Shown here one piece after another: positions 1 to 7,560 of a stretch of DNA of 41,441 nt. The position numbers and the translations under genes were made by a program. Every line of letters starts with the position of its first letter. Position 1 is the stretch's first letter. Under the pieces are notes generated by a model that worked only from the letters and a program-made list of their open reading frames with translations, was not told the DNA's origin and searched no databases. The stretch covers positions 1 through 41,441 of the IMG/VR virus record IMGVR_UViG_3300036828_000126; one strand, given 5' to 3'. The DNA comes from a virus.

Positions 1-84
1 GCCACTGATGATAGACATTGCGGTTTAGATAATGTAATCAAACCATTAGGTCGCGATGCTCATCGGCGCAGCCTGAGATCAAGC

Positions 85-120
85 GGCCCAGCGAAGACGT
101 TGTAGCGTCCCTGCTGGGCC
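85..120 (+). promoter_or_regulatory. Two-tier hairpin upstream of the packaging genes
   Basis: An 8-bp outer stem (GGCCCAGC at 85-92 with GCTGGGCC at 113-120) encloses symmetrical 3-nt internal loops (gaa/cct) and a 4-bp inner stem (GACG 96-99 with CGTC 106-109) capped by ttgtag. No U-run follows, so it is not a classical intrinsic terminator. It lies about 30 nt upstream of the HNH gene, next to the terminase genes. It could be a leader structure, a processing site or part of a packaging site; the pairing is seen, the role is unknown. Confidence 0.55.
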
Positions 121-149
121 TGACCACCAAGCTGGTAGGAGCAGCTCGA

Positions 150-791
150 ATGGCTGGGACGTCGTTTATCTGTGAATCCGTTAGCGCGTCAACGCGCGTC
201 GTTTTAGCGACGTGTAAGGAATGTGAGTCGCCGTTTAAATATGAGCATGTCGGAAGAAAGCCAGGAAGGCCACGTGAGTTCTGCTCCAAGAATTGCAGTG
301 CAAGATTTCACTATAGGCGATCATATCGCAAAAACGGAACCAAGAACTGGCGGAGACATACGTTCAACTGCCAGGTTTGCCTAAAACCATTCGAGACATA
401 CAATCGGCGGACGGTCACCTGCGGAATATCATGCGGAGGCAAACTGGGAGTTGCCAACGCTCTACAACGGGGAACACGGCCGAAGGGGGTCTTCGCTTCT
501 GATAATGAGAGGTGGCGGCATTTCACTCATAGCCGCCGCGCTAAGATCAAGGGGCAAGAGAAGTTTCCTTCGACAGAAATATATGAGCGCGATGGCTATC
601 GATGTGGCCTGTGTGGCGGGAAGATTGACCGTCGAACGAAGTGGCCTCATCCGCGATCAGCCAGCCTGGATCATATTAAGCCAATAAGTGAAGGCGGCGA
701 GCATTCGCGCGTCAACGTGCAATGCGCCCACCTAGGCTGCAACTCCAAAAAACACGCCGGTGCAGGAGGACAGCACCGTTTGTTCGGATAA
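150..791 (+). CDS. HNH endonuclease with two N-terminal Cys4 motifs
   Basis: A 213-residue HNH nuclease. In phages that package through HK97-type terminases, an HNH protein encoded next to terminase assists cleavage of concatemeric DNA. The HNH core is C-terminal: CGLC (Cys152/Cys155), the D-H pair at 174-175, Asn189, and Cys192/Cys197. The N-terminal half carries two further cysteine sets, 22/25 with 45/50 and 74/77 with 91/95, which look like two zinc-binding fingers. These make the protein longer than the usual 100-150-residue phage HNH proteins. The ATG at 150 is preceded by AGGAG with about 8 nt spacing. The small terminase follows 11 nt downstream, which supports the packaging role. Confidence 0.88.
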   Translation: MAGTSFICESVSASTRVVLATCKECESPFKYEHVGRKPGRPREFCSKNCSARFHYRRSYRKNGTKNWRRHTFNCQVCLKPFETYNRRTVTCGISCGGKLGVANALQRGTRPKGVFASDNERWRHFTHSRRAKIKGQEKFPSTEIYERDGYRCGLCGGKIDRRTKWPHPRSASLDHIKPISEGGEHSRVNVQCAHLGCNSKKHAGAGGQHRLFG

Positions 792-802
792 TGGGATAGA
801 AC

Positions 803-1129
803 ATGGCAAAAGGCGGCTATCGACCAGGGGCGGGGAGGCCGCCCAAAAAGCCTAAGCCGACTCCGGCATTGCCGCGAAGCGAGGGACAAACAGGCGGCCC
901 AGACGATGTGGCCAAGATGCCGCTCGAATACATGTTGGCCGTCATGAACGATCCGACCGCTGATCTAACTCGGCGCGATCGAATGGCGATTGCCTCCGCT
1001 CCATTCGTGCATGCGAAGATTGGCGATGAGGCCTCCGGCAAGCGCGACAAGGATGCCGCCGCCGCCAAGGAGGGTGCCTCCGGCCGGTATGAGCCGCCGC
1101 CGCCGCCAAGGCTGGTTGTGAACGGCTAG
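803..1129 (+). CDS. Probable small terminase subunit
   Basis: A 108-residue basic protein. Its N-terminal GGYRPGAGRP motif (residues about 4-13) is typical of the start of many phage small terminase subunits, which recognise the packaging site and recruit the large subunit. The middle (about 35-75) is predicted helical and could oligomerise. The C-terminus is Ala/Lys-rich and ends in a polyproline stretch. The protein is shorter than typical TerS proteins (about 140-180 residues), so it may be a reduced version. Its position between the HNH nuclease and large terminase, with only 7 nt to the next start, is the strongest evidence. Function is inferred from motif and synteny. Confidence 0.75.
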   Translation: MAKGGYRPGAGRPPKKPKPTPALPRSEGQTGGPDDVAKMPLEYMLAVMNDPTADLTRRDRMAIASAPFVHAKIGDEASGKRDKDAAAAKEGASGRYEPPPPPRLVVNG

Positions 1130-1136
1130 TGCCTGG

Positions 1137-2987
1137 ATGGAATGGAGCACTGCCTGCCTGGATTGGGAACGGAGGCTGCTTGCTGGCGAATCACTGATCC
1201 CATTCGGGCCATTATTCCCGGGTGAAGCGGCGGCAGCTTCAGAGATCTTCCGGGACCTGCGCATCGTCGATGCGGCTGGCAGTCCGACGATGGGCGAGGC
1301 GTGCAAAAGGTGGGTGTTCGACTTCTGCGATGCCGTCTTCGGCTCCTATGACCACGGGACAGGCCGCCGACTGATCCGCGAGTTTTTCCTTTCTGTATCG
1401 AAGAAGAATTCCAAGTCCACCACAGCGGCCGGCATAATGCTGACCGCGCTGTTGAGGAATTGGCGCAGGTCTGCCGAGTTCATCGTCTTGGCTCCGACGA
1501 TCGAGGTTGCGCAGAATTCGTTCAAGCCGGCCCACGACATGATAATGGAGGACGAGAACCTAGCCGCCATCCTGCGGTCGCAGCCACATTTTCGCGTCAT
1601 CACGCACAAGACGACCGGCGCCACGTTGAAGGTGATCGCGGCGGACGATGAAGCTGTAAGCGGCAAGAAGGCCGTCGGCGTTCTGGTGGATGAACTCTGG
1701 CTGTTCGGCAAGCGCCCGAATGCCGAGAACATGCTACGGGAAGCCACGGGTGGCCTTGCGTCGCGGCCCGAGGGATTTGTTATCTATCTATCGACGCAAT
1801 CTGACGAACCTCCGACCGGCATTTTCAAGCAAAAGCTCGAATACTTTCGGGACGTTCGCGACGGCAAAATACTGGATCCGCGATCGCTGCCAGTGCTGTA
1901 TGAGTTTCCTAGACGGATCCTGGACGAGGAACTCTACCGCGATCCGTCCATGTTCTACCTCACCAACCCGAATATCGGTGCTTCGGTAGATCGCGAGTTC
2001 CTGGCGGGCGAATATCAGAAGGCTCTGCTTGCTGGCCCTGGTTCGACCGCCGGCTTTCTCGCCAAGCATCTGAACATCGAGCTGGGGATCAACATCCGCG
2101 GCAATCGCTGGCCGGGCGCTGAGTTCTGGAGCCAGCGCGCGGATCCTGCCATCACGCTCGAGGCCATCCTGGATCGCTGCGAGGTCGTGGTGATCGGCAT
2201 CGATGGCGGCGGCCTTGACGACCTGTTCGGCCTGGCGGCACTCGGCCGCGAGCGCGACACGAAGGCGTGGCTGCTGTGGTCGCACGGCTGGGCGCATAAG
2301 GGCGTGCTCGAGCGCCGGAAGTCCATTGCCACGCGGCTGACTGAGTTCGCGTCGGCGGGCGAGTTGACGATCGTGGATGACCAACTCGATGACCTGTCAG
2401 CGATCGTCGCCATCGTGGCGCGCGTCAAGGACGCCGGGCTGTTGGGTGGCGTCGCAGTCGACCCGGCGGGCCTGGGCGAGTTCGTCGACGCGATGGCGGA
2501 GATCGAGGTCACGCAGGACGCCAAGCTGCTGATTGGCGTCGGCCAAGGCTACCGCATGATGAATGCGATCAAGACCGCCGAGAGGAGATTGGCCAGCGGC
2601 ACGCTGCGTCACAGCGGGAGCGGGCTCATGGCATGGTGCGTCGCGAACTTGAAGATCGAGCCGACGGCGACCGCAATCAGGGCCACGAAGCAGAACGCCG
2701 GCGACGCGAAGATCGATCCCGCCATGGCGATGTTCGACGCGGTCGACATCATGAGCACCAACCCGGATGCCAATGGGATCAGCATCTACGAGACGATGAG
2801 CGACGAAACCGCCGCGGAATTCGGCTTGCAGATCAGTGCTGATGCGGTGTCACAGCTTGCGGATCGGATGCAGATCGACGGCGATGAGCGTGTGATCTTA
2901 GCAAATCCTCGCCATCCACGCTGGCAGGAGGTGCGCGAGCGTTTCGAGGAACGGCTGGTTGGGGCCGGAAGCGAGGATGAGTTCTGA
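1137..2987 (+). CDS. terL: Terminase large subunit
   Basis: The 616-residue motor of DNA packaging, with ATPase and nuclease halves. In the ATPase domain the Walker-A-like segment SVSKKNSKST is at 86-95, Walker B VLVDEL at 182-187, and a coupling motif LSTQS near 219-222. The C-terminal nuclease domain has acidic residues in GIDGGG (Asp356), VDPAG (Asp442) and KIDPAMAMFDA (Asp527/Asp534), as expected for an RNase H-like fold. Length and motif order fit the HK97/Terminase_1 group. The ATG at 1137 has a poor ribosome-binding site, and translation probably couples to the small subunit 7 nt upstream. The methyltransferase gene overlaps its 3' end. Confidence 0.95.
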   Translation: MEWSTACLDWERRLLAGESLIPFGPLFPGEAAAASEIFRDLRIVDAAGSPTMGEACKRWVFDFCDAVFGSYDHGTGRRLIREFFLSVSKKNSKSTTAAGIMLTALLRNWRRSAEFIVLAPTIEVAQNSFKPAHDMIMEDENLAAILRSQPHFRVITHKTTGATLKVIAADDEAVSGKKAVGVLVDELWLFGKRPNAENMLREATGGLASRPEGFVIYLSTQSDEPPTGIFKQKLEYFRDVRDGKILDPRSLPVLYEFPRRILDEELYRDPSMFYLTNPNIGASVDREFLAGEYQKALLAGPGSTAGFLAKHLNIELGINIRGNRWPGAEFWSQRADPAITLEAILDRCEVVVIGIDGGGLDDLFGLAALGRERDTKAWLLWSHGWAHKGVLERRKSIATRLTEFASAGELTIVDDQLDDLSAIVAIVARVKDAGLLGGVAVDPAGLGEFVDAMAEIEVTQDAKLLIGVGQGYRMMNAIKTAERRLASGTLRHSGSGLMAWCVANLKIEPTATAIRATKQNAGDAKIDPAMAMFDAVDIMSTNPDANGISIYETMSDETAAEFGLQISADAVSQLADRMQIDGDERVILANPRHPRWQEVRERFEERLVGAGSEDEF

Positions 2988-4311
2988 TGGCGGCCACATG
3001 ATCGAGTTATTCGAGGGCGACTGCATCGACGTCCTGGCTGGCCTCTCCGACAGTTCGGTCCATGCGATTGTTACGGACCCGCCGTATGCTTTAACATTCA
3101 TGGGGCGCGCATGGGACAGGTTCGAGCCGCGTGAGTATCAGGCGTGGTGCGAGCGATGGTCGCGCGAGGCTCTGCGCGTGCTGAAGCCGGGCGGGCATAT
3201 GCTGGCGTTCGGCGGGACGCGGACATGCCATCGGCTGGTGACTGGGATCGAGGATGCTGGATTCGAGGTCCGCGACATGGTGGCATGGCTCTATGGATCT
3301 GGCTTCCCTAAATCGCTCGACGTGTCCAAGGCGATCGACAAGGCGGCGAGAGCGGAGCGGGAGGTTGTGGGGCGGTATCAACCACCGAACGGCACGACCT
3401 GGAATTTGGAGAATGATACGGCCAGAACCGAGATCGGCGCTAATGGGCACTCGTCACGCGCCGCCTCTCTCGTCATCACCGCCCCTATCACGCCGGAAGC
3501 CGTCCGCTGGGCCGGCTGGGGCACGGCGCTAAAGCCCGCGATGGAGCCGATCGTCCTGGCCCGCAAGCCGCTATCCGAACGCACCGTGGCGGCGAACGTC
3601 CTGGCGCACGGCACGGGGGCGATGAATATCGACGCTTGTCGGATCGAGGGCGCCCCGCCAAGCCGCCAGCAGCCCGCATTCAACAGCCCAACGGGTAAGA
3701 TTTATGGGTTCAAGGCGGGTGAAGGCCGCAACGGTGAAATGAGTCACGCAACCGGCCGCTGGCCGGCCAATGTTTTGCACGACGGCAGCGACGAAGTGGA
3801 AGCGGCGTTCGCGGCGGCGGGGGAGCGGACGAGCGGCGCACTGAAGCCTTACCGTGAGCAGCACGAGAACGCTACCAGCTTCCGCATGGACCGCGACAAG
3901 ACATACACGAAGGCCGCCGACTCTGGCACGGCATCCAGATTCTATTACACAGCGAAAGCGGACGGCGACGGCCGCGTGTTCTACTGCACGCTATGCCAGC
4001 GCCATTTCAACGCCATCGACAAGGTGGAGCATCGGCACGGGCGGCCCGACATGCGCCACGTCAACACGCATCCGACGGTGAAGCCGATCGACCTGCTGCG
4101 GTGGCTGGTGCGGCTGATCACGCCGCCCGGTGGGACGGTGCTGGATATGTTTGCCGGGACTGGCACTACTGGCGAGGCTGCCATGCTCGAGGGTTTCGAC
4201 TGCATCCTGATCGAGCGTGATGCGGCGAGTGTGGCGGACATTCGGCACCGGCTCAGCCGATGGTCCGGTCTGGATGCGCCGCTGTTCCTAGAAACTGCGG
4301 CGGCAGATTAG
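2977..4311 (+). CDS. DNA N4-cytosine/N6-adenine methyltransferase with inserted zinc-knuckle-like segment
   Basis: A 444-residue AdoMet-dependent DNA amino-methyltransferase of the N6_N4_Mtase family. The catalytic motif DPPY is at 34-37 and the AdoMet-binding FAGTGTTG at 392-399, so the order is motif IV before I (beta-class arrangement). The HPTVKP segment just before motif I is typical of the family. The long middle is probably target recognition. Unusually, residues 337-354 hold CTLC followed by HRH (Cys337, Cys340, His352, His354), where relatives normally have a short basic stretch. No cognate restriction gene is visible, so the enzyme probably protects phage DNA or is regulatory. The start at 2977 has GGAAG six nt upstream and overlaps terL by 11 nt; ATG 2998 is the alternative. 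Confidence 0.9.
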   Translation: MSSDGGHMIELFEGDCIDVLAGLSDSSVHAIVTDPPYALTFMGRAWDRFEPREYQAWCERWSREALRVLKPGGHMLAFGGTRTCHRLVTGIEDAGFEVRDMVAWLYGSGFPKSLDVSKAIDKAARAEREVVGRYQPPNGTTWNLENDTARTEIGANGHSSRAASLVITAPITPEAVRWAGWGTALKPAMEPIVLARKPLSERTVAANVLAHGTGAMNIDACRIEGAPPSRQQPAFNSPTGKIYGFKAGEGRNGEMSHATGRWPANVLHDGSDEVEAAFAAAGERTSGALKPYREQHENATSFRMDRDKTYTKAADSGTASRFYYTAKADGDGRVFYCTLCQRHFNAIDKVEHRHGRPDMRHVNTHPTVKPIDLLRWLVRLITPPGGTVLDMFAGTGTTGEAAMLEGFDCILIERDAASVADIRHRLSRWSGLDAPLFLETAAAD

Positions 4312-4321
4312 GTAAGGCGTG

Positions 4322-5710
4322 ATGGCTGGCATCTGGGACCACATCGCTGGCCTGTTCGCACAGCGCCAGGTCGGCGATGCGCGGTATCCTGCGCAGCGCA
4401 TGATCCCATTCTCGCCGGCGGTGATGGCCGGCGTTCGCGTCACGCCGGACACCGCGATCACGGTGCCCGCAGTGTGGGCGTGCCTGCGCTATCTCTCGCA
4501 GACTGTCGCGTTCCTGCCGTGGCATGTAATGCTGCAATCCGACAACGGCGGGCGGCAGGCGCCAACGCATCCGGTCGATTGGCTGCTCTACAAGCGACCC
4601 AACCCTGAGTGGAGCAGCTTCCAGTTTCGCGAGACGCTGACACATTGGGCGCTGCGGCATGGCAACGGGTATGCCGAGATCGAGCGCGATCCGATAGGCC
4701 GCCCGATGGCTCTCTGGCCGATCCATCCGCGTCGTGTCCTGCCCTTCCGCGATGACGTAAATGGCGTGCTGCGCTATCGCGTCTTTGCGCCGAATACAGA
4801 TTCGCTGGCGCCAACGGAACTCGACGCGGCCGATATGTTCCATCTGCGCGGATTTGGCGAAGATGTTGTTGGTCTATCGGTCATTGAATACGCTGCTGAG
4901 TCAATAGGCTGGGCGAAGGCAGCGCAGATTTTCGGCGCGTCGTTTTTCGGGTCCGGCATGAATATTGCTGGCGTCGTGCAGTCAAAAAAGCCGATGAATG
5001 ATACCGCCATGCGGAGATTGAGGGCGGGCTTCAATCGGATGTATCGCGGCGTCAAGGGCGAACGCATGATGTTCCTTGACGACGGGATGGAATACAAGTC
5101 AGTAGGCATTGAACCGGAAAAGGGCCAGTTTCTCGCCACCAACAACTTCTTGGTAAGCGAGATTTGTCGGTGGTTCGGCGTGCCTCCACACAAGGTAGCG
5201 CAACTGGAGCGCTCGACGCTCAGCAATATCGAACATCAGGGGATCGAGGTTGTCGTCGACAGCATCTCGCCGTGGTGCAAGCGATTCGAGGACGAGGCGG
5301 ATTACAAATTATTTGGCCAGAACCGGCAGGGTTACTACACGAAGCTGAATCTTAATGCCCTGATGCGCGGTGACTCCGTGTCACGTTCCGGGTTTTACGA
5401 GAAGCTGCGTCAGCTTGGCGCCCTGAGCGTCAACGACATCCTGCGCTTTGAGGACATGAACACGATCAGCGCGGCTGATGGCGGAGACAAGCGGGTGATG
5501 CAAGCGCAGTTCACGACGCTGGACAAGATCGGCGAGGCACCGCCGGCACCGACCGTCATTCCGGCCGGAGAGTCCACACCGAGCCACAATCCGTCGCCCG
5601 GCAGCGAGCCGTCCCGGTCAACGCCTGCGTCGCCGACCGGTGCGAGGGAACGCGCGGCAATGCAGGCACTGGCAACGCTGGAGTTAGAACTGGAGGCCAT
5701 AGGAGCATGA
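4322..5710 (+). CDS. HK97-type portal protein
   Basis: The 462-residue portal forms the dodecameric ring at the capsid vertex through which DNA passes. Characteristic features include TVPAVWACLRYLSQTVAFLP near the N-terminus, the WSSFQFRETLTHWALRHGNG helix, HLRGFGEDVVGLS, and the C-terminal ILRFEDMN segment. Length matches the family (about 400-450). The last 60 residues are Pro/Ser-rich and probably disordered, ending in a short acidic helix. The ATG at 4322 follows AAGG; a GTG three bases earlier is possible. In HK97-like operons the protease gene follows directly. Here a 3.4-kb insertion separates them. Confidence 0.93.
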   Translation: MAGIWDHIAGLFAQRQVGDARYPAQRMIPFSPAVMAGVRVTPDTAITVPAVWACLRYLSQTVAFLPWHVMLQSDNGGRQAPTHPVDWLLYKRPNPEWSSFQFRETLTHWALRHGNGYAEIERDPIGRPMALWPIHPRRVLPFRDDVNGVLRYRVFAPNTDSLAPTELDAADMFHLRGFGEDVVGLSVIEYAAESIGWAKAAQIFGASFFGSGMNIAGVVQSKKPMNDTAMRRLRAGFNRMYRGVKGERMMFLDDGMEYKSVGIEPEKGQFLATNNFLVSEICRWFGVPPHKVAQLERSTLSNIEHQGIEVVVDSISPWCKRFEDEADYKLFGQNRQGYYTKLNLNALMRGDSVSRSGFYEKLRQLGALSVNDILRFEDMNTISAADGGDKRVMQAQFTTLDKIGEAPPAPTVIPAGESTPSHNPSPGSEPSRSTPASPTGARERAAMQALATLELELEAIGA

Positions 5711-5711
5711 T

Positions 5712-5796
5712 GTGTTGTGACGTGTCGTGTCGTGTCGTGAAATGTCGTGATGTGGCGTGACGTGAAGTGGCATTGCGTGATGTGGCGTGGCGTTAC
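5712..5796. repeat. Pentamer array 1 (17 units of GTGNN)
   Basis: Seventeen consecutive 5-nt units, read on the plus strand as GTGNN, with no break in phase. Fourteen have GTG exactly; the others are ATG, ATT and GTT. The two N positions vary freely. On the strand that encodes the neighbouring genes the units read NNCAC. The array begins one base after the portal stop and ends 6 nt before the stop codon of the convergent gene at 5803-6321, so it fills the whole gap. Period 5 cannot encode a protein repeat. Counts were made by hand. Confidence 0.9.
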
Positions 5797-5802
5797 GACT
5801 TA

Positions 5803-6321
5803 TTATGGTTGCTCTGACAGCCTACCCGAGCGGGCGGCTCGCATAGCATCCAAACTCGCTCTTATCGTTTCACTCGTCGGAGGCGGCGTCGCACCATCAC
5901 GGATGATCGGCCGGTTTCGATCATACGTCATATGCACGAGCAGCCCGAGAGCAGCCTGTTCTGAGAATGCTTTGATCCTCGCCGTGTTTGACATATCGTT
6001 GGCGACGATGAGGACATTCGCGATGGACTTCGACGCCCGACTGAAAAGCCTCCGCCCTCGCAATCTGGCGCGTTTACCGAGAGCGTGAGCCTCATCGTTC
6101 TGCATCCTCTGATAGCCTGATTGCCGCACGTTGACGAAGATGGCTCCGGTTTCACGATTGGCCAGATCCATTGCGCGGTATGCAAGATAGAGACGCCGGT
6201 CTATCGGCGAGCCTAGCGCTTTGGATAATTCCTCGTAGCGCACGAGACCGCTGATCGAGCAAGCCTCGAACACATCGGCCAGTTTGCGGACTATCGCGGC
6301 GTTCGTGGTGACGAAGGGCAT
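5803..6321 (-). CDS. Conserved phage protein of unknown function (array module, gene B)
   Basis: A 172-residue soluble, basic protein. From memory it resembles a widespread family of uncharacterised phage proteins with a helical N-terminus (IVRKLADVFEA), a segment like VRYEELSKALGS that reads as a winged-helix-like start, then GAIFVNVRQSGYQRM and a basic helical stretch RARLRGRRLFSRASKSIANV (about 85-103). The order resembles a small nucleic-acid-binding protein, but no catalytic motif is visible. The ATG at 6321 is preceded by AGGAGACC on the minus strand, just outside pentamer array 2. The stop is followed by array 1. Longer reading upstream through the array would give a His/Thr-rich artefact, so this start is preferred. 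Function is unknown. Confidence 0.72.
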   Translation of the reverse strand: MPFVTTNAAIVRKLADVFEACSISGLVRYEELSKALGSPIDRRLYLAYRAMDLANRETGAIFVNVRQSGYQRMQNDEAHALGKRARLRGRRLFSRASKSIANVLIVANDMSNTARIKAFSEQAALGLLVHMTYDRNRPIIRDGATPPPTSETIRASLDAMRAARSGRLSEQP

Positions 6322-6340
6322 TGTCTTCTGGGTCTCCTGT

Positions 6341-6475
6341 GTGTTGTGTTGTCGAATGAAATGCCGTGACGTGCAGTGCCATGGTGTGAAGTGCGGTGGT
6401 GTGCTGTGCAGTGCGATGGCGTTGCGTGATGTGGCGTTGCGTGGCGTGCCATGTTGTGGTTTGCAATGGAGTGTA
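6341..6475. repeat. Pentamer array 2 (27 units of GTGNN)
   Basis: Twenty-seven consecutive in-phase 5-nt units between genes A and B of the minus-strand module. By hand count 17 are GTGNN and 6 ATGNN; the remaining four are GTC, GTT (two) and TTG variants. The array runs from 3 nt after the stop codon of gene A to the Shine-Dalgarno sequence of gene B. It shares the 16-mer ttgcgtgatgtggcgt (6422-6437) with array 1 (5773-5788) and cagtgcgatggcgt (6409-6422) with array 3 (7146-7159). Confidence 0.9.
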
Positions 6476-6478
6476 GAA

Positions 6479-7081
6479 TCAATCGGCTGCGAGTTTCTGA
6501 CGGTTGTCAATCCACTCCAACTTTTTGAGGATGAACCGGCCATTTGAACCGCCCTTCTCTGGTCGGTACTGGCCAAGGCCGATGTAGAGGCCGGTCAACT
6601 CGATCATCTCGCGGAATATGTTCTTGGTGATGATCGGATCAAGGATAAGGGCCTCGAATGTCACTTGCCATCCCATCGGTATCTGAGGGAGGCGGCGCGT
6701 GACTCGGGAGCCGGAACCACGCTTGCCATCGGAATTGAGCGACAGGACGATGCATTCGACCTTTGCTGGATCAATGCCTAGGGAGATCGGGCCTAGGATG
6801 CTGACGCCTGACCGCATCTTGGCTGTCCACGTGGCTTTGCCTTGGCCCTTGATTTGGATCTTCGAGTAACGCGCGGCTTCACATAGTGCCATGTGGACGG
6901 CGAATGACGGGATACACATTCGAGGCTTTCCGTCTATGAGTTCGACGGTCATCTTCGATCGCCATGTGCGCCGATCATAGTCGTCTGGCCCTTCGCCTTC
7001 GAGCCACGGATCGTCATGCTTGCGAGATTGCGAGTAAGGCGCGGTGCCATCGATGGTAACGACTGCCTTGGTGAAGTCCAT
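6479..7081 (-). CDS. Conserved phage protein with glycine-rich C-terminal loop (array module, gene A)
   Basis: A 200-residue protein. It matches, from memory, a large family of uncharacterised phage proteins with an N-terminal beta-strand ending in a GTAP-type turn (VVTIDGTAPYSQ, about 7-18) and a C-terminal helix followed by GLGQYRP...GGSNGRF (168-183). The helix-then-glycine-rich-loop ending recalls RAMP/ferredoxin-like RNA-binding folds (Cas5/6/7). That similarity is inferred from the motif alone and needs a structure prediction. The middle holds CIPSFAVHMALCEAARYSKI. The ATG at 7081 has GGAG six nt upstream, directly next to the first unit of array 3. Array 2 follows its stop. Gene B lies downstream on the same strand. 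No nuclease or polymerase motif is visible. Confidence 0.72.
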   Translation of the reverse strand: MDFTKAVVTIDGTAPYSQSRKHDDPWLEGEGPDDYDRRTWRSKMTVELIDGKPRMCIPSFAVHMALCEAARYSKIQIKGQGKATWTAKMRSGVSILGPISLGIDPAKVECIVLSLNSDGKRGSGSRVTRRLPQIPMGWQVTFEALILDPIITKNIFREMIELTGLYIGLGQYRPEKGGSNGRFILKKLEWIDNRQKLAAD

Positions 7082-7092
7082 TTCTATCTCCG

Positions 7093-7197
7093 GTGTTGTG
7101 GCGTGCGATGCAGTTGGGTGGTGTTGAGTGATGTGATGTCGATTACAGTGCGATGGCGTGCAGTGCGATGTGGTGTGGTGAAGTGTGGTGCCGTATG
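7093..7197. repeat. Pentamer array 3 (21 units of GTGNN)
   Basis: Twenty-one in-phase 5-nt units between genes C and A of the minus-strand module; by hand count 13 are GTGNN and 3 ATGNN. The last unit ends one base before the stop codon of gene C (7199-7201), and the first abuts the ribosome-binding site of gene A, whose transcript reads AACAC then CGGAG. The same AACAC-to-GGAG junction occurs between array 2 and gene B. Confidence 0.88.
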
Positions 7198-7198
7198 T

Positions 7199-7465
7199 TC
7201 ATGCAGAACGCGGTCTTCCACGCCTGCGAGGCGGGCGGCACCTGACCTTCCTGGTGCGTAGCCATTCGATCGCAGGATCAACCAGGATGAATGGCGTTCG
7301 GCCGATGTACTCAACCGGCATGCCTGCTGCTATCCAGTTGTAAACCGTTCGCTCGGTGCGCCCGTCTGGCGGCACAGCTGCCGCGAATTGCCTGATCGTT
7401 GCCCGACCCGCCAGCAGCTTTTCTCTCACCTCAGTTGTGACTTCGGACGGCGGAATATGGGTCAT
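7199..7465 (-). CDS. Small helix-turn-helix DNA-binding protein, excisionase/repressor-like (array module, gene C)
   Basis: An 88-residue protein with a compact helix-turn-helix core: ATIRQFAAAV, then RTERTVYNWIAAGMPVEYIG and a strand FILVDPAIEWL. This is the layout of AlpA/excisionase-type winged-helix proteins. A very basic tail (RRRGRPRSA ending) could contact DNA nonspecifically. An alternative GTG start at 7510 would add 15 residues; the ATG at 7465 has GCGAGGA directly upstream, so the start is uncertain. It is the first gene of the three-gene minus-strand block and diverges from the collagen-like gene. A 14-bp perfect palindrome 96 nt upstream of its start is a natural operator candidate. 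Confidence 0.68.
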   Translation of the reverse strand: MTHIPPSEVTTEVREKLLAGRATIRQFAAAVPPDGRTERTVYNWIAAGMPVEYIGRTPFILVDPAIEWLRTRKVRCRPPRRRGRPRSA

Positions 7466-7560
7466 TCCTCGCGCCTGACTATGGTTCAACGTGACGCCCA
7501 CCAAATGCACCGGATTTCATCAGATAGTCAAGTGGGTCGTTCCAGAAAGACCCCCAGGAT

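Noticed and set aside
6291-6576. Open frames running through the arrays (His/Thr-rich or Cys/Val-rich translations on both strands)
   Set aside because: Period 5 gives a repeating 15-nt reading pattern in all frames and lacks stops by composition. The real genes have ribosome-binding sites outside the arrays.
5711-7197. The pentamer arrays as a CRISPR array or ordinary microsatellite
   Set aside because: There are no 20-40-nt repeats with unique spacers, and the unit is not conserved as a whole; only a triplet every 5 nt is fixed.
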